From assembly GCA_002432865.1 (NCBI GenBank), contig DJGX01000001.1, positions 1 through 64,000 on the forward strand: 64,000 nucleotides of DNA. The letters run 5' to 3'. This DNA comes from Cloacimonetes bacterium UBA5835. Lineage in GTDB: Bacteria > Cloacimonadota > Cloacimonadia > Cloacimonadales > Cloacimonadaceae. Shown here piece after piece: positions 35,289-43,907 of this stretch (its first letter is position 1; every line of letters starts with the position of its first letter). Made by a program: the position numbers and the translations under genes. A model generated the notes under the pieces. It saw only the letters and a program-made list of their open reading frames with translations. It was not told where the DNA came from and searched no databases.

Positions 35289-36001
35289 TTAAGATATTGT
35301 TGTACGAAGCTATCGGTGGAGTTATAAAGCTGTTTCACACTACCACTAAATATAACCTTGCCTTCATTTAAAAACAAAATTTGGTTGCCGATAGCATCGA
35401 TATTTTTTAATTCATGGGTGATAGTTATTAAAGTAGCGGACGCGGTTTCCACAATGCGGGTTATATAATACATAATTTCTCGAGAAGTGATAGGATCAAG
35501 TCCAGAAACAGGTTCATCGAAAATAATATAATCAGGATCGTAAACTAATGCTCTGGCAATACTGATCCGTTTACGCATTCCTCCACTTAACTGAGCTGGA
35601 TATAAACTAATAGTATCTTCTAAACCAACTATCTGCAAACAATGTAATACCTTATCTCTAACATAAGCGATATTTTTTTCTCCGCGTTCATATAGAGGTA
35701 GAGCTACATTTTGTAGCACAGTGAAAGAATCCAACAATGCAGAATTTTGGAAAACCATGGCAAAGCGTTTTTTTGTGGCTTTTTGTTGTTCTTCATCTGC
35801 TCTGTGAATATCTATACCATCAATAATAACATTTCCGGAAGCAGGATAATAGATTCCCAGTAGGGTTTTTATTAGAACTGTTTTACCACTGCCGCTGCGT
35901 CCTAAAATAACTAAATTGTTACTATCTTCCAGTTTGAAATTGATGTTGGATAGTATTTCTCTCTCGTTAAGAGAAACATATAACTTATTAACTTCGATCA
36001 T
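35285..36001 (-). CDS. mlaF: Mla-type ABC transporter ATPase
   Basis: 238 residues with Walker A GRSGSGKT (about 34-41), the LSGGMRKRISIARAL signature typical of the MlaF/Mkl group, Walker B YIIFDEPVSGLD and the switch His in ITHEL. MlaF drives phospholipid traffic between inner and outer membranes together with the permease MlaE and an MCE-domain protein. A permease of this type lies at 54583-55332, separated by about 18.5 kb and on the other strand; no MCE protein is in the window. It overlaps vanZ upstream by 14 bases. Confidence 0.85.
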   Translation of the reverse strand: MIEVNKLYVSLNEREILSNINFKLEDSNNLVILGRSGSGKTVLIKTLLGIYYPASGNVIIDGIDIHRADEEQQKATKKRFAMVFQNSALLDSFTVLQNVALPLYERGEKNIAYVRDKVLHCLQIVGLEDTISLYPAQLSGGMRKRISIARALVYDPDYIIFDEPVSGLDPITSREIMYYITRIVETASATLITITHELKNIDAIGNQILFLNEGKVIFSGSVKQLYNSTDSFVQQYLK

Positions 36002-36344
36002 ACTTACGCAGATATAACAAAAAGCCGATAATTAATCCGGAAGCATTGGCTAAAAAATCGTAGATTGATACATCGCGACCTGGAATATATCTCTGATGGT
36101 ATTCATCTATACCTGCAAGTACAATAAGTCCAAGATAGATAAGGACAATCTTCTTTATATCCCAATTTTTAAAACGCAGCCAATAACCAATAAGACATCC
36201 AAGTACAGCATAAACGCCTAAATGTTGCAATTTATCAAAACCGACAATGTTTACAGAAGGCAAGTCTTGAGAGGGTATAGATGATAGTATCCAGATAATT
36301 ATCAACCAGAAAAGAGTGGGGTATATAGTTCGGAAAAACTTCAT
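35988..36344 (-). CDS. VanZ-like membrane protein
   Basis: 118 residues with four predicted helices. Recognisable VanZ-family points are KLQHLGVYAVLGCLIGYW near the middle (the conserved D-K-x-x-H-x-x-x-Y pattern: FDKLQHLGVY) and DEYHQRYIPGRDVSIYDFLAN near the end. The family is linked to glycopeptide resistance and envelope stress, but the reaction is unknown. It is coupled by overlaps to its neighbours on both sides. Confidence 0.85.
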   Translation of the reverse strand: MKFFRTIYPTLFWLIIIWILSSIPSQDLPSVNIVGFDKLQHLGVYAVLGCLIGYWLRFKNWDIKKIVLIYLGLIVLAGIDEYHQRYIPGRDVSIYDFLANASGLIIGFLLYLRKYDRS

Positions 36345-37045
36345 TTTTTTATATTACACAGTTCCCAAGTGGAAGAAATCCCTTTCTTTTTAAAAGTGGC
36401 TTTCACTGCAAACTGACGGTTATAAACCCATAAATTCAATTTGTTATTTTCTTGTAGCATATTGAATGTAACCATATCAATATAGGGCATCTTCTTATTG
36501 GTCATATTCTGGAAAGATATCTCATAGCGAACTGCAGGATATTTACCAAGAGGAGTATCAACTATTTCAGTTGAATAGCGAGTTATATTTGCCTGCCAGG
36601 AAACACCATTAGCATCTATAGGATAAGTTCCTGTATCTACTTGTCCGGAAATAACTTTTGCCAGAAAGGAATAAATATCCTGGCTATTTTTAGTTATAGA
36701 ATACTGAAGGGTACTTTTGTCCGAATTACGATACATAACAGCCTGTGCAGTATTATGATTGTAAGTAGTGGTAACTTCATCTTGAACATTTTTCTGGTGA
36801 ATAATTCGGGTGTAGGTTAAGGGCTGATAAGAACCATTATGTTTAACGCGATAAACATTGTTAATTTGAGGAAAAATAGATGATTCCCTCACAGATTTTG
36901 CCCTAATCTCAACATAGTTATCAGCTTTATTTTGTTGAATACTGATTTGGGCAATTTTAATCCCAACAGCTTTCATATAATAATCTGTGGTTATGGCCGC
37001 TAAAAATCCATTAACAAGCATTAATAGTGTTAGGATATATTTCAG
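36341..37045 (-). CDS. exported DUF3108-like protein, probable CTG start
   Basis: The first ATG (37021) would cut into a signal peptide. Eight codons upstream in frame, CTG at 37045-37043 has GGAG seven bases before it and overlaps the corC stop as CTGA, the same four-base geometry as ATGA in the neighbouring genes. From there the protein starts with the signal-like segment KYILTLLMLVNGFLAA and has about 234 residues. The rest is all-beta, resembling DUF3108 (VYRVKHNGSYQPLTYTR, and DTPLGKYPAVRYEIS). Function unknown; likely periplasmic, in an envelope operon. Confidence 0.75.
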   Translation of the reverse strand: MKYILTLLMLVNGFLAAITTDYYMKAVGIKIAQISIQQNKADNYVEIRAKSVRESSIFPQINNVYRVKHNGSYQPLTYTRIIHQKNVQDEVTTTYNHNTAQAVMYRNSDKSTLQYSITKNSQDIYSFLAKVISGQVDTGTYPIDANGVSWQANITRYSTEIVDTPLGKYPAVRYEISFQNMTNKKMPYIDMVTFNMLQENNKLNLWVYNRQFAVKATFKKKGISSTWELCNIKK

Positions 37046-38307
37046 GTCAATTCTCCGGTTTTGATTTTAACTTGAATCTGTTTTATGCTCTTCTCATCAG
37101 CATCTAAAATAGTAAATTCAATTCTCTCATCGTAAAATACAGTATCACCAATATTGGGAACATGATTATAGTATGCCAATAGAAATTCAGCAAGATTATC
37201 ATAGTCCTCCAGAGAAATATCAGTAGAGAAATTCTCATTGAATTGACGGATGCTAAAGTTTCCGCTCAAAATGTAAGTGTTTTCATCTATTTTAATCAAT
37301 TCGGGAATCTCTTCCTTATCATACTCATCTCTAATTTCACCAACTATTTCTTCCAGAATGTCTTCCAAAGAAATTATCCCGCTTGTACCTCCATATTCAT
37401 CAACTACAATGGCTACCTGCAATTTTCTCTGTTTGAATTGATTTAACAGGGTTTGCACTTTCATATTTTCTGTAACGAACCAAACTGGACGCATCAATTG
37501 CTTTATGGTTTTCTTTTCCGGATAGAGAATCAAGTCTTTTACATATATTATCCCAACAATTTCATCTATACTACCTCTATAAACAGGGATTCGAGAATAA
37601 CCGCTTTCTATGATTATCTTTTTTAGGTCTTCTATACTTTGGTTTTCTTCAATAGCGGTAATTTTAACACGGGGGACATATATTTCCTTAATTTCTGCTT
37701 CTCTGAATCTGAATAAGCCAACAAGCATTTTCTTTTCGTGTTCTTCTAAACTGTGACTGCTGCTTTCAGATTGAATAAGATTGTGAAATTCTTCATCAGT
37801 AAATTTAGTTCCTACATAGCGGTCTACATTTTGGTGAGAAGATATCAACTCACTCATTTTTACTAGCACCCAAACGATAGGATAGAAAAGATAGCGGAAC
37901 ATAAGCAATGGTAAAGAAAGTATACCACTTAAAGTATCAGCTTTGGATAGAGCAATCAATTTCGGGGAAATTTCTCCAAAAAACAAAATCAGGATGGTCG
38001 TGAGAATAATTTGAATAGTAACCACGGACGATTCTGTATAGCTATATTTCCTGCCAATTTGTAAAGCCAGTAGTGTCCCAAAAGAGGATATAGCCAAATT
38101 AACAAAAGTATTGCCTAAAAGCAAGGTAATTAGCAATTCTCTTGGTTTTTTTAGTAACTTAAGGATTCTTTTTGCGCTTTTGCTTTTACTGTTTTCCAAG
38201 CGTTTAAGATAAACCCTGGAAAGCGAAAATAAAGCTGTTTCGCTACCGGAAAAAAAAGCTGATAACGCAAAAAGGACGATAATTATAAATGCCTTACCGT
38301 CATCCAC
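37042..38307 (-). CDS. CNNM/CorC-family membrane protein with CBS domains
   Basis: 421 residues: a DUF21 membrane domain (three or four helices in about 1-150, beginning AFFSGSETALFSLSRVYLKRL), a CBS pair (about 200-320, YVPRVKITAIEEN and DEYGGTSGIISLEDILEEIVGEI), and a C-terminal CorC_HlyC domain. Members mediate Mg2+ or other cation homeostasis, perhaps efflux. Located directly downstream of ybeY, a common pairing in bacteria. Its TGA overlaps the next gene's presumed CTG start. Confidence 0.9.
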   Translation of the reverse strand: MDDGKAFIIIVLFALSAFFSGSETALFSLSRVYLKRLENSKSKSAKRILKLLKKPRELLITLLLGNTFVNLAISSFGTLLALQIGRKYSYTESSVVTIQIILTTILILFFGEISPKLIALSKADTLSGILSLPLLMFRYLFYPIVWVLVKMSELISSHQNVDRYVGTKFTDEEFHNLIQSESSSHSLEEHEKKMLVGLFRFREAEIKEIYVPRVKITAIEENQSIEDLKKIIIESGYSRIPVYRGSIDEIVGIIYVKDLILYPEKKTIKQLMRPVWFVTENMKVQTLLNQFKQRKLQVAIVVDEYGGTSGIISLEDILEEIVGEIRDEYDKEEIPELIKIDENTYILSGNFSIRQFNENFSTDISLEDYDNLAEFLLAYYNHVPNIGDTVFYDERIEFTILDADEKSIKQIQVKIKTGELT

Positions 38308-38309
38308 TT

Positions 38310-38774
38310 CTAATTTTCACCTTGTGTAAGTTTAAAATAATATTCTTCTTTAGCTCTCATTTTTTCTGCGTCAGCACTGCGAATATGATCATAACCAATT
38401 AAATGCAATAAGCCATGAATCAAAACCGTGCGGTAATTATCTTCGATAATATTAGAATCCCTTTGATAAAAAAGCTGATTTATGTCAATAATAATATCGC
38501 AAAAGCGTATCGGCTTATCGGGGAAACCATCTTCTGTAAAAGTAAGATCACTCTCGCAAAAAGGTAATTCTGCAGTTACAAAACTTAAAATATCGGTAGT
38601 TTCTGCTAAACCACGATAACGTTTGTTATAGCGTTTCATTGTGTTACTATCTACTATCTTAACACAGATTTGATAACAGTGATCAGGATCTTCTTTAGAA
38701 CAAATAAGTTCTGCGATTTTTTCCTGTTCCGATTCGGGAATAATAACAGCACCTAAAACTTCTAAACTATTCAT
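38310..38774 (-). CDS. ybeY: endoribonuclease YbeY (rRNA maturation factor)
   Basis: Zinc-dependent RNase involved in 16S rRNA 3'-end maturation and ribosome quality control. The metal motif HGLLHLIGYDH (H-x3-H-x5-H) is complete and the fold's TDILSF segment is present. Start set at ATG 38774, overlapping the pgpH stop by 8 bases; an in-frame TTG at 38798 is the alternative. About 154 residues, normal size. pgpH-ybeY-corC order is conserved in many genomes. Confidence 0.92.
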   Translation of the reverse strand: MNSLEVLGAVIIPESEQEKIAELICSKEDPDHCYQICVKIVDSNTMKRYNKRYRGLAETTDILSFVTAELPFCESDLTFTEDGFPDKPIRFCDIIIDINQLFYQRDSNIIEDNYRTVLIHGLLHLIGYDHIRSADAEKMRAKEEYYFKLTQGEN

Positions 38775-40863
38775 CTTTAGGAGGTTCCGGATAATCAAGA
38801 CGTTTACGGTAGATACTTGTTAAAACTGGAATAAAACACTGTTTTACGGTTTGCAGATCTTTCATAGAAATAGGTGCCTCATCAAATTGACCTTCCTTCA
38901 ATAGATAGTGTATTGTATCATCAATAATTTTAGCAACTTCTGCTTCATTTTCAATATTTTTGGCTTTAGTAGTAGATTCTACAATGTCAGCAAGCATTAC
39001 TAAAGCTGCTTCTTTGGTTTGAGGACGAGGTCCAGGATAACGATAGGTATCTTTAGACAATTCTTTTTTCTCTTTACTAGCTTTCTCATAAAAATAGCGA
39101 ATAACAGAATTGCCATGATGCTGCATAATAATATCTATCACCGGTTGCGGGATTTTGTACTTTTTCGCCAAAGCTATCCCGTCTGTTACATGATTACGAA
39201 TTAATTGAGTGCTTTCTTCTGGTTCCATTTGCGAATGAATATCTGCCGAATCCTCGTTGTTTTCCGTAAAAATATCTGGATTCGTAATTTTACCTATATC
39301 ATGATAATAACTGCCTACTCTGGCTAATAGTGGATTAGCTCCAATAGCTTCAGCAGAATGTTCTGCCAAGCTTCCAACTACCAAAGAATGATGATATGTT
39401 CCAACTGCTTCAGTTGCTAATCTTTTTAGAAGGGGATGATTAAAATCTAGGAGCTCCAATAGTGTCTGTTTTGTTGCCCGATTCCATTTATGTTCATAAT
39501 ATGGAACAATTAACAAAATTCCACTAACGCTAAGAGTTGAGGATATAAAGCTATAACCTGTTGAACGCAGTATTGTTAGCAAAGTATCTCTTTTATAAAT
39601 CCCGATACTGATAATTACCACTATTTGGGATAAAAGCAAATATAACCAGATCATCAAATATTCGTGCCAGGCATTCTGACGGCGTAAAATTAATAAACAT
39701 ATTACCGAGGATAAGATCATAATGACTGGAGTAAATGTTTCCCAATTCAGAAAAGGACTGATAACCAGTATATTGCAGATGCTATACAATAACCCAAATT
39801 CAAAATTAACCAGAATGGCTCCTGCGATAACAATCATAGAAAAGGGAATTATTAAATTGTTTGCAGAAAGAGCATAATTACTAAGCACAGTAAAAACCAC
39901 TAAGAGGATAAACCCCAAGTTTACAGGTATAAAATCTGCCACTGGTATCTTTTCTTCTTTGCTTTGAACACCAAAATAGTGATTTGTAAGAAAAATATTT
40001 AAAAAGACAAACATCAGCAAACCCAAAGTAAGAAACATTTCTTGAAGGGGAGATTTTCGTATTTTTTGACGCCGATATGCTTCCTGTAACGATTCCAGCT
40101 TACGAACTTCGTCTTGAGTTAATCTGGAGTTTTTGCGAACTATAACCTCATTCCGTAAAACCATACCTTTACTTTGGTAAATTGTTCCCAGAGAATCTTG
40201 ATTCAGTTCATTTAGTTTTTCTTCATCTACTTGGAGGTTAGGTTTCAGGAATTGCTCAGAAAATTCCAAAACGAAGGTTTTAGCTTCCGGAAAATTCGTT
40301 ACCAGATCTTCTTTAACCTGTTCTATAGAGAGAAATTCTCTTATATTTACTGTTTTCAGCTTTCCATTTTGGTCAATTAATACACTATCTTCTTTCAATG
40401 TCTCATAGATGCCTTGTTTGTAAATAGCTCTAAGTTTATTACGCAGAGATTCATATATTTTATCACGAAGCATAGGATGTGTAGCAAAACTGAGCCCTTC
40501 AGAAGAAAAAATATATCCATTTCGTTTCAGCTCTGTGGCAATAGCATTTGGATCTAAAGTTGGTTGTAAAGAACATAAAACAGCGTAAATATTATCTAAT
40601 GCCTTGATAGCCTCAAACATCGGGTCATCAGATATTTCATAAGGTTTATTAACCTGAGATAAAACTTGTTCCCTTTCATCGGCTAATTCGCTGGTAGATT
40701 TTAAAATAGGATAATCAAAGGGAGCAATTATCTCCACATCTGCTACCTGACCTTCCTTCAGATTATATTCAGGGTAGTTTACTCTGCCAACGGCAACTAT
40801 CTGGTAAATACCAACAATTACTATAGCCGTTACTATGCAAAGAAGAATGTATTTCGAATTCAT
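38767..40863 (-). CDS. 7TM-HD family phosphohydrolase (PgpH-like)
   Basis: 698 residues from ATG 40863, where the N-terminal helix (NSKYILLCIVTAIVIVGIYQIV) begins at once. A TTG further upstream overlaps a TTGACA promoter element and is rejected. It has an extracytoplasmic 7TMR-HDED domain (about 30-260), seven helices (about 285-460), then a cytoplasmic HD domain with HHSLVVG, SYYHDIGK, DGIALAKK and QHHG. Firmicute PgpH hydrolyses cyclic di-AMP; whether this one does is inferred. First gene of the long minus-strand run ending at thyX. Confidence 0.9.
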   Translation of the reverse strand: MNSKYILLCIVTAIVIVGIYQIVAVGRVNYPEYNLKEGQVADVEIIAPFDYPILKSTSELADEREQVLSQVNKPYEISDDPMFEAIKALDNIYAVLCSLQPTLDPNAIATELKRNGYIFSSEGLSFATHPMLRDKIYESLRNKLRAIYKQGIYETLKEDSVLIDQNGKLKTVNIREFLSIEQVKEDLVTNFPEAKTFVLEFSEQFLKPNLQVDEEKLNELNQDSLGTIYQSKGMVLRNEVIVRKNSRLTQDEVRKLESLQEAYRRQKIRKSPLQEMFLTLGLLMFVFLNIFLTNHYFGVQSKEEKIPVADFIPVNLGFILLVVFTVLSNYALSANNLIIPFSMIVIAGAILVNFEFGLLYSICNILVISPFLNWETFTPVIMILSSVICLLILRRQNAWHEYLMIWLYLLLSQIVVIISIGIYKRDTLLTILRSTGYSFISSTLSVSGILLIVPYYEHKWNRATKQTLLELLDFNHPLLKRLATEAVGTYHHSLVVGSLAEHSAEAIGANPLLARVGSYYHDIGKITNPDIFTENNEDSADIHSQMEPEESTQLIRNHVTDGIALAKKYKIPQPVIDIIMQHHGNSVIRYFYEKASKEKKELSKDTYRYPGPRPQTKEAALVMLADIVESTTKAKNIENEAEVAKIIDDTIHYLLKEGQFDEAPISMKDLQTVKQCFIPVLTSIYRKRLDYPEPPKDE

Positions 40864-40875
40864 ATTTTTATCTTT

Positions 40876-40899
40876 TTTATAGAGCTTGTTCTTTGTCAA
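40876..40899 (-). promoter_or_regulatory. candidate promoter of the pgpH-thyX operon
   Basis: Minus-strand TTGACA (40899-40894), 12 bases, then TATAAA (40881-40876), 13 bases before the chosen ATG. The short spacer is the same as at 10946. Confidence 0.4.
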
Positions 40900-40950
40900 G
40901 TGTCATTTAACATAAGTTCAACATCCTCTCTATTCAGAATACACCCGTAA

Positions 40951-42096
40951 TTAATCAATAACCTTGCATTCGGCAAAATACTCAGCTATCTTTTTCACTT
41001 CTTCCGGGATATTAATATGTCTGGGGCACTTGGAAACACAAGCTCCACAAGCAATACACTTATCTGCTTTGCTTTCGTCTGGAATGAAAAGTTCATATTC
41101 TTTTTGATGCCTGTCTTTTTCATTAAACATAATTGAATCGTTATATATACCAAAAATATCTGGGATTGCTACTTTTTGAGGGCAGGGAAGACAGTATCTG
41201 CATTCAGAACACATAACAGGTATTCGTTTCAGAAATTCTCGCCTAACTTCTTTATATATTTTTAGTGTCTTAGCATCTAAAACATTTGCTTTACAAATAT
41301 TCGCATAATGCACATTTTCTTTTACCTGTTCTAAAGAACTCATTCCACTTAGTAGAACCTGACAGCCCTCCAAATTCCAAACCCATCTTAAAGCAAATTT
41401 TACAGGGCTTAAACGGATATTATGTTTTTTCCAAACAGCTGCTACATTTTCTGGAAGATGTCCTGCAAGTTTTCCTCCTCTAAGAGGTTCCATAGCAACA
41501 ATTCCAGTTCCATTTTGTCCTGCCAATTTATAGCCATTCATTCCAGCTTGGTAATTTGTATCCAGATAGTTTAGTAAAAATTGGCAAAAATCCCATTGAT
41601 AAGCAAGCAGGATTTTTTTGAATGCAGGATAGCTATCGTGAAAGGAGAAACCGAGATGTCTTACTTTTCCTTCCATTTTTGCTTTATCTAGAAAATCAAT
41701 AACCCCCAATCTTTTCATTTCCATCCAGGACTTTTGATTTAATGAATGTAGCAAATAGTAATCTATATAGCTGGTTTGTAAATGTTCCATCTGTTTTTCC
41801 AGAAAGTTATCCATATCAGCTCTATTTTTAACTAACCAACAGGGTAGTTTTGTGGCTATAAACACTTTATTGCGTTCAATCTGGCTAAGAAATTTGCCCA
41901 ATAAGGGTTCACTTTCTCCATTATGATAAGACCAAGCGGTATCATAATAATTTACACCATTTTCATAAGCATAATGTAACATAGCCAATGCTTGTTCTTC
42001 GTCTATTTTTCCTTCTTTATTTTTCGGCAAGCGCATGCAGCCAAAACCAAGAGTGGATAGTTTATCATCCAAATAAGGCATTTTACGGTATTTCAT
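40951..42096 (-). CDS. aldo/keto reductase with C-terminal 4Fe-4S motif
   Basis: 381 residues. The AKR barrel shows LGFGCMRLP, the catalytic Asp-Tyr pair in YYDTAWSYHNGESE, Lys in FIATKLP and His in LLHSLN. The C-terminal part carries CRYCLPCPQKV and a ferredoxin-like CIACGACVSKCPR, giving at least one 4Fe-4S cluster, a layout common in anaerobes. It may use ferredoxin as well as NAD(P)H; substrate unknown. Start overlaps the uvrC stop by 4 bases, making it the last gene of the GNAT-holB-murJ-uvrC unit. Confidence 0.9.
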   Translation of the reverse strand: MKYRKMPYLDDKLSTLGFGCMRLPKNKEGKIDEEQALAMLHYAYENGVNYYDTAWSYHNGESEPLLGKFLSQIERNKVFIATKLPCWLVKNRADMDNFLEKQMEHLQTSYIDYYLLHSLNQKSWMEMKRLGVIDFLDKAKMEGKVRHLGFSFHDSYPAFKKILLAYQWDFCQFLLNYLDTNYQAGMNGYKLAGQNGTGIVAMEPLRGGKLAGHLPENVAAVWKKHNIRLSPVKFALRWVWNLEGCQVLLSGMSSLEQVKENVHYANICKANVLDAKTLKIYKEVRREFLKRIPVMCSECRYCLPCPQKVAIPDIFGIYNDSIMFNEKDRHQKEYELFIPDESKADKCIACGACVSKCPRHINIPEEVKKIAEYFAECKVID

Positions 42097-43907
42097 TTGT
42101 TTTCCTCATTGTGAAAGTGATTATAAATTTTGGTAGCAGTTTTAATTCCTATTCCTTTAATGCTTGAAAGGGTTTCTATATCTGCTTTGGCTATATTATC
42201 TATGCTACCAAGTTCTTTTAGTAGCAGGAATTTATTTGTTTCTGCAATACCAGGAATAGCTTCCAAAGCACTTTCCAGAGTTCTTTGAGTTCTTCTTTTT
42301 CTGTGAAAAGTTATAGCAAAACGATGTGCTTCATCACGAATAGTAATTAATAATCGTAGTGCTGAAGAAGATCGTGGAAGAACTATAGATTGTTCATTTC
42401 CAGAGAGATAGACCTCTTCAGCTCTTTTCGCTAAAGCGATTAAGCTGATATCATTTTTACCGGAAGAGTTAAGAATTTGTTCACTGGCAGAAAGCTGACC
42501 TTTTCCTCCATCAACGATAATCAGATCAGGTTTCATTTGTTCATCTTTTTCAGTTTCTGTTAAAAAACGAGCCATCGTTTCTTGCATTGCTGCAAAATCA
42601 TTTTGGGTGTCTATACTCCGAATAATGAAGTGACGGTAGTATTTTTTCTTGCTTTTACCGTTTTCAAAGAAAACCGCGGATGAAACAGTATCACTTCCTT
42701 GAATAGTAGATATATCCATACAGACAATTTTACGGGGCAGCTTGGGAAGTTTTAAGACTTCTTTCAATTCCTGAATCGGGAAAATAGTACGGTTGGCTTT
42801 ACGCAAATGTGCCAATTTACTTTCTTCTACAATGTTAAAAGCATTGCGTTTAGCCATAGCAATAAGTTTGGTTTTTTCGCCTCTTTGAGGAACCTGCAAT
42901 TTGTTTCCCAGCCAAGAATTAAGTTTATCAATATCTTTGGGAGCAAAAGGAAGAAGAACTTCATCGGGCATTTCTTCTTTATCTGCATAGTAAAGCTGTA
43001 AAAAACTTGCCAGGATGCTGTCTGATTCTTCATAATCCAGATTTGCAAGGGGATAATTTTCCTGATGGATGATTGCTCCATTCTGCATCTTAAAAACTAC
43101 ACAAACAGCTCTTTTTTCTTCCCTGTAAAAACCAATAATATCTGTATTTCCACCTTCAACATTAAAAACAGATTGGCGCTTTTGAATACTTTGAATTGCC
43201 ACGATTCGATCCCGTAATTTTGCCGCTTCTTCAAAATCTAAAGAATCCGACGCATTTTGCATTTCAGCGCGCAATTCATCAATCAATTCTGTATAGCGTC
43301 CACTGAAAAAACGAAGTAAGCGATTTACAATAACCGCATAATCTTTTTGGTTAATGCATCCTACACAAGGAGCAGGACACTTTCCCAGCTGATAATTCAT
43401 ACATGGTTGTTTGTATTTTGTTTTAGGGATATTTCGATTACAGTTTCTTAAAGGAAATATCCATTCCAGATCGCGTAAAGTTGAGCGTAGATAACGGACT
43501 TCAGTATATGGTCCAAAATATTTGGCATCATCTTTCAATAATTCACGAGTAATAAAAATGCGTGGGAAAGGTTCATTAACTGTTATTTTTACAAAGGGAT
43601 AGCGTTTATCGTCCTTCAGCATTATATTGTATTTGGGACGGTGATGCTTGATAAGAGTTGCTTCTAAAATAAAGGCATCTGATTCACTGTTAGTGATGAT
43701 ATATTCAAGATCAGCAATGTTTTTCACCAGATGCTCAGTTTTTACATCCTTGCCGCTTGAAGCAAAATAACTTCTTACCCGGTGTTTTAGATTAAGAGCT
43801 TTGCCTATATAGATTATAGTACCGTTTTTATCTTTCCAAAGATAAACTCCAGGTTGATCTGGTAGCAAAGAAAGTTTAGATTCTATTTCCTTAGAAAGCG
43901 CTTGCAT
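42093..43907 (-). CDS. uvrC: UvrABC excinuclease subunit C
   Basis: Makes both incisions in nucleotide excision repair. 604 residues: N-terminal GIY-YIG nuclease (GVYLWKDKNGTIIYIGKALNLKHRVRSYF; catalytic Glu in ILEATLIKHHRPKYN), a four-Cys segment around CNRNI and CMNYQLGKCPAPC, a UvrB-interacting UVR helix pair (about 195-230, SLDFEEAAKLRDRI), the RNase H-like domain (DISTIQGSDTVSS; LIIVDGGKGQL) and a C-terminal helix-hairpin-helix. All parts are present. Its 5' end overlaps murJ by 25 bases. Confidence 0.95.
   Translation of the reverse strand: MQALSKEIESKLSLLPDQPGVYLWKDKNGTIIYIGKALNLKHRVRSYFASSGKDVKTEHLVKNIADLEYIITNSESDAFILEATLIKHHRPKYNIMLKDDKRYPFVKITVNEPFPRIFITRELLKDDAKYFGPYTEVRYLRSTLRDLEWIFPLRNCNRNIPKTKYKQPCMNYQLGKCPAPCVGCINQKDYAVIVNRLLRFFSGRYTELIDELRAEMQNASDSLDFEEAAKLRDRIVAIQSIQKRQSVFNVEGGNTDIIGFYREEKRAVCVVFKMQNGAIIHQENYPLANLDYEESDSILASFLQLYYADKEEMPDEVLLPFAPKDIDKLNSWLGNKLQVPQRGEKTKLIAMAKRNAFNIVEESKLAHLRKANRTIFPIQELKEVLKLPKLPRKIVCMDISTIQGSDTVSSAVFFENGKSKKKYYRHFIIRSIDTQNDFAAMQETMARFLTETEKDEQMKPDLIIVDGGKGQLSASEQILNSSGKNDISLIALAKRAEEVYLSGNEQSIVLPRSSSALRLLITIRDEAHRFAITFHRKRRTQRTLESALEAIPGIAETNKFLLLKELGSIDNIAKADIETLSSIKGIGIKTATKIYNHFHNEENK

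Noticed and set aside
40864..40899. TTG start 12 codons upstream for the PgpH-like protein
   Set aside because: It coincides with the TTGACA promoter hexamer and adds a lysine-rich tail; ATG 40863 starts right at the membrane helix.
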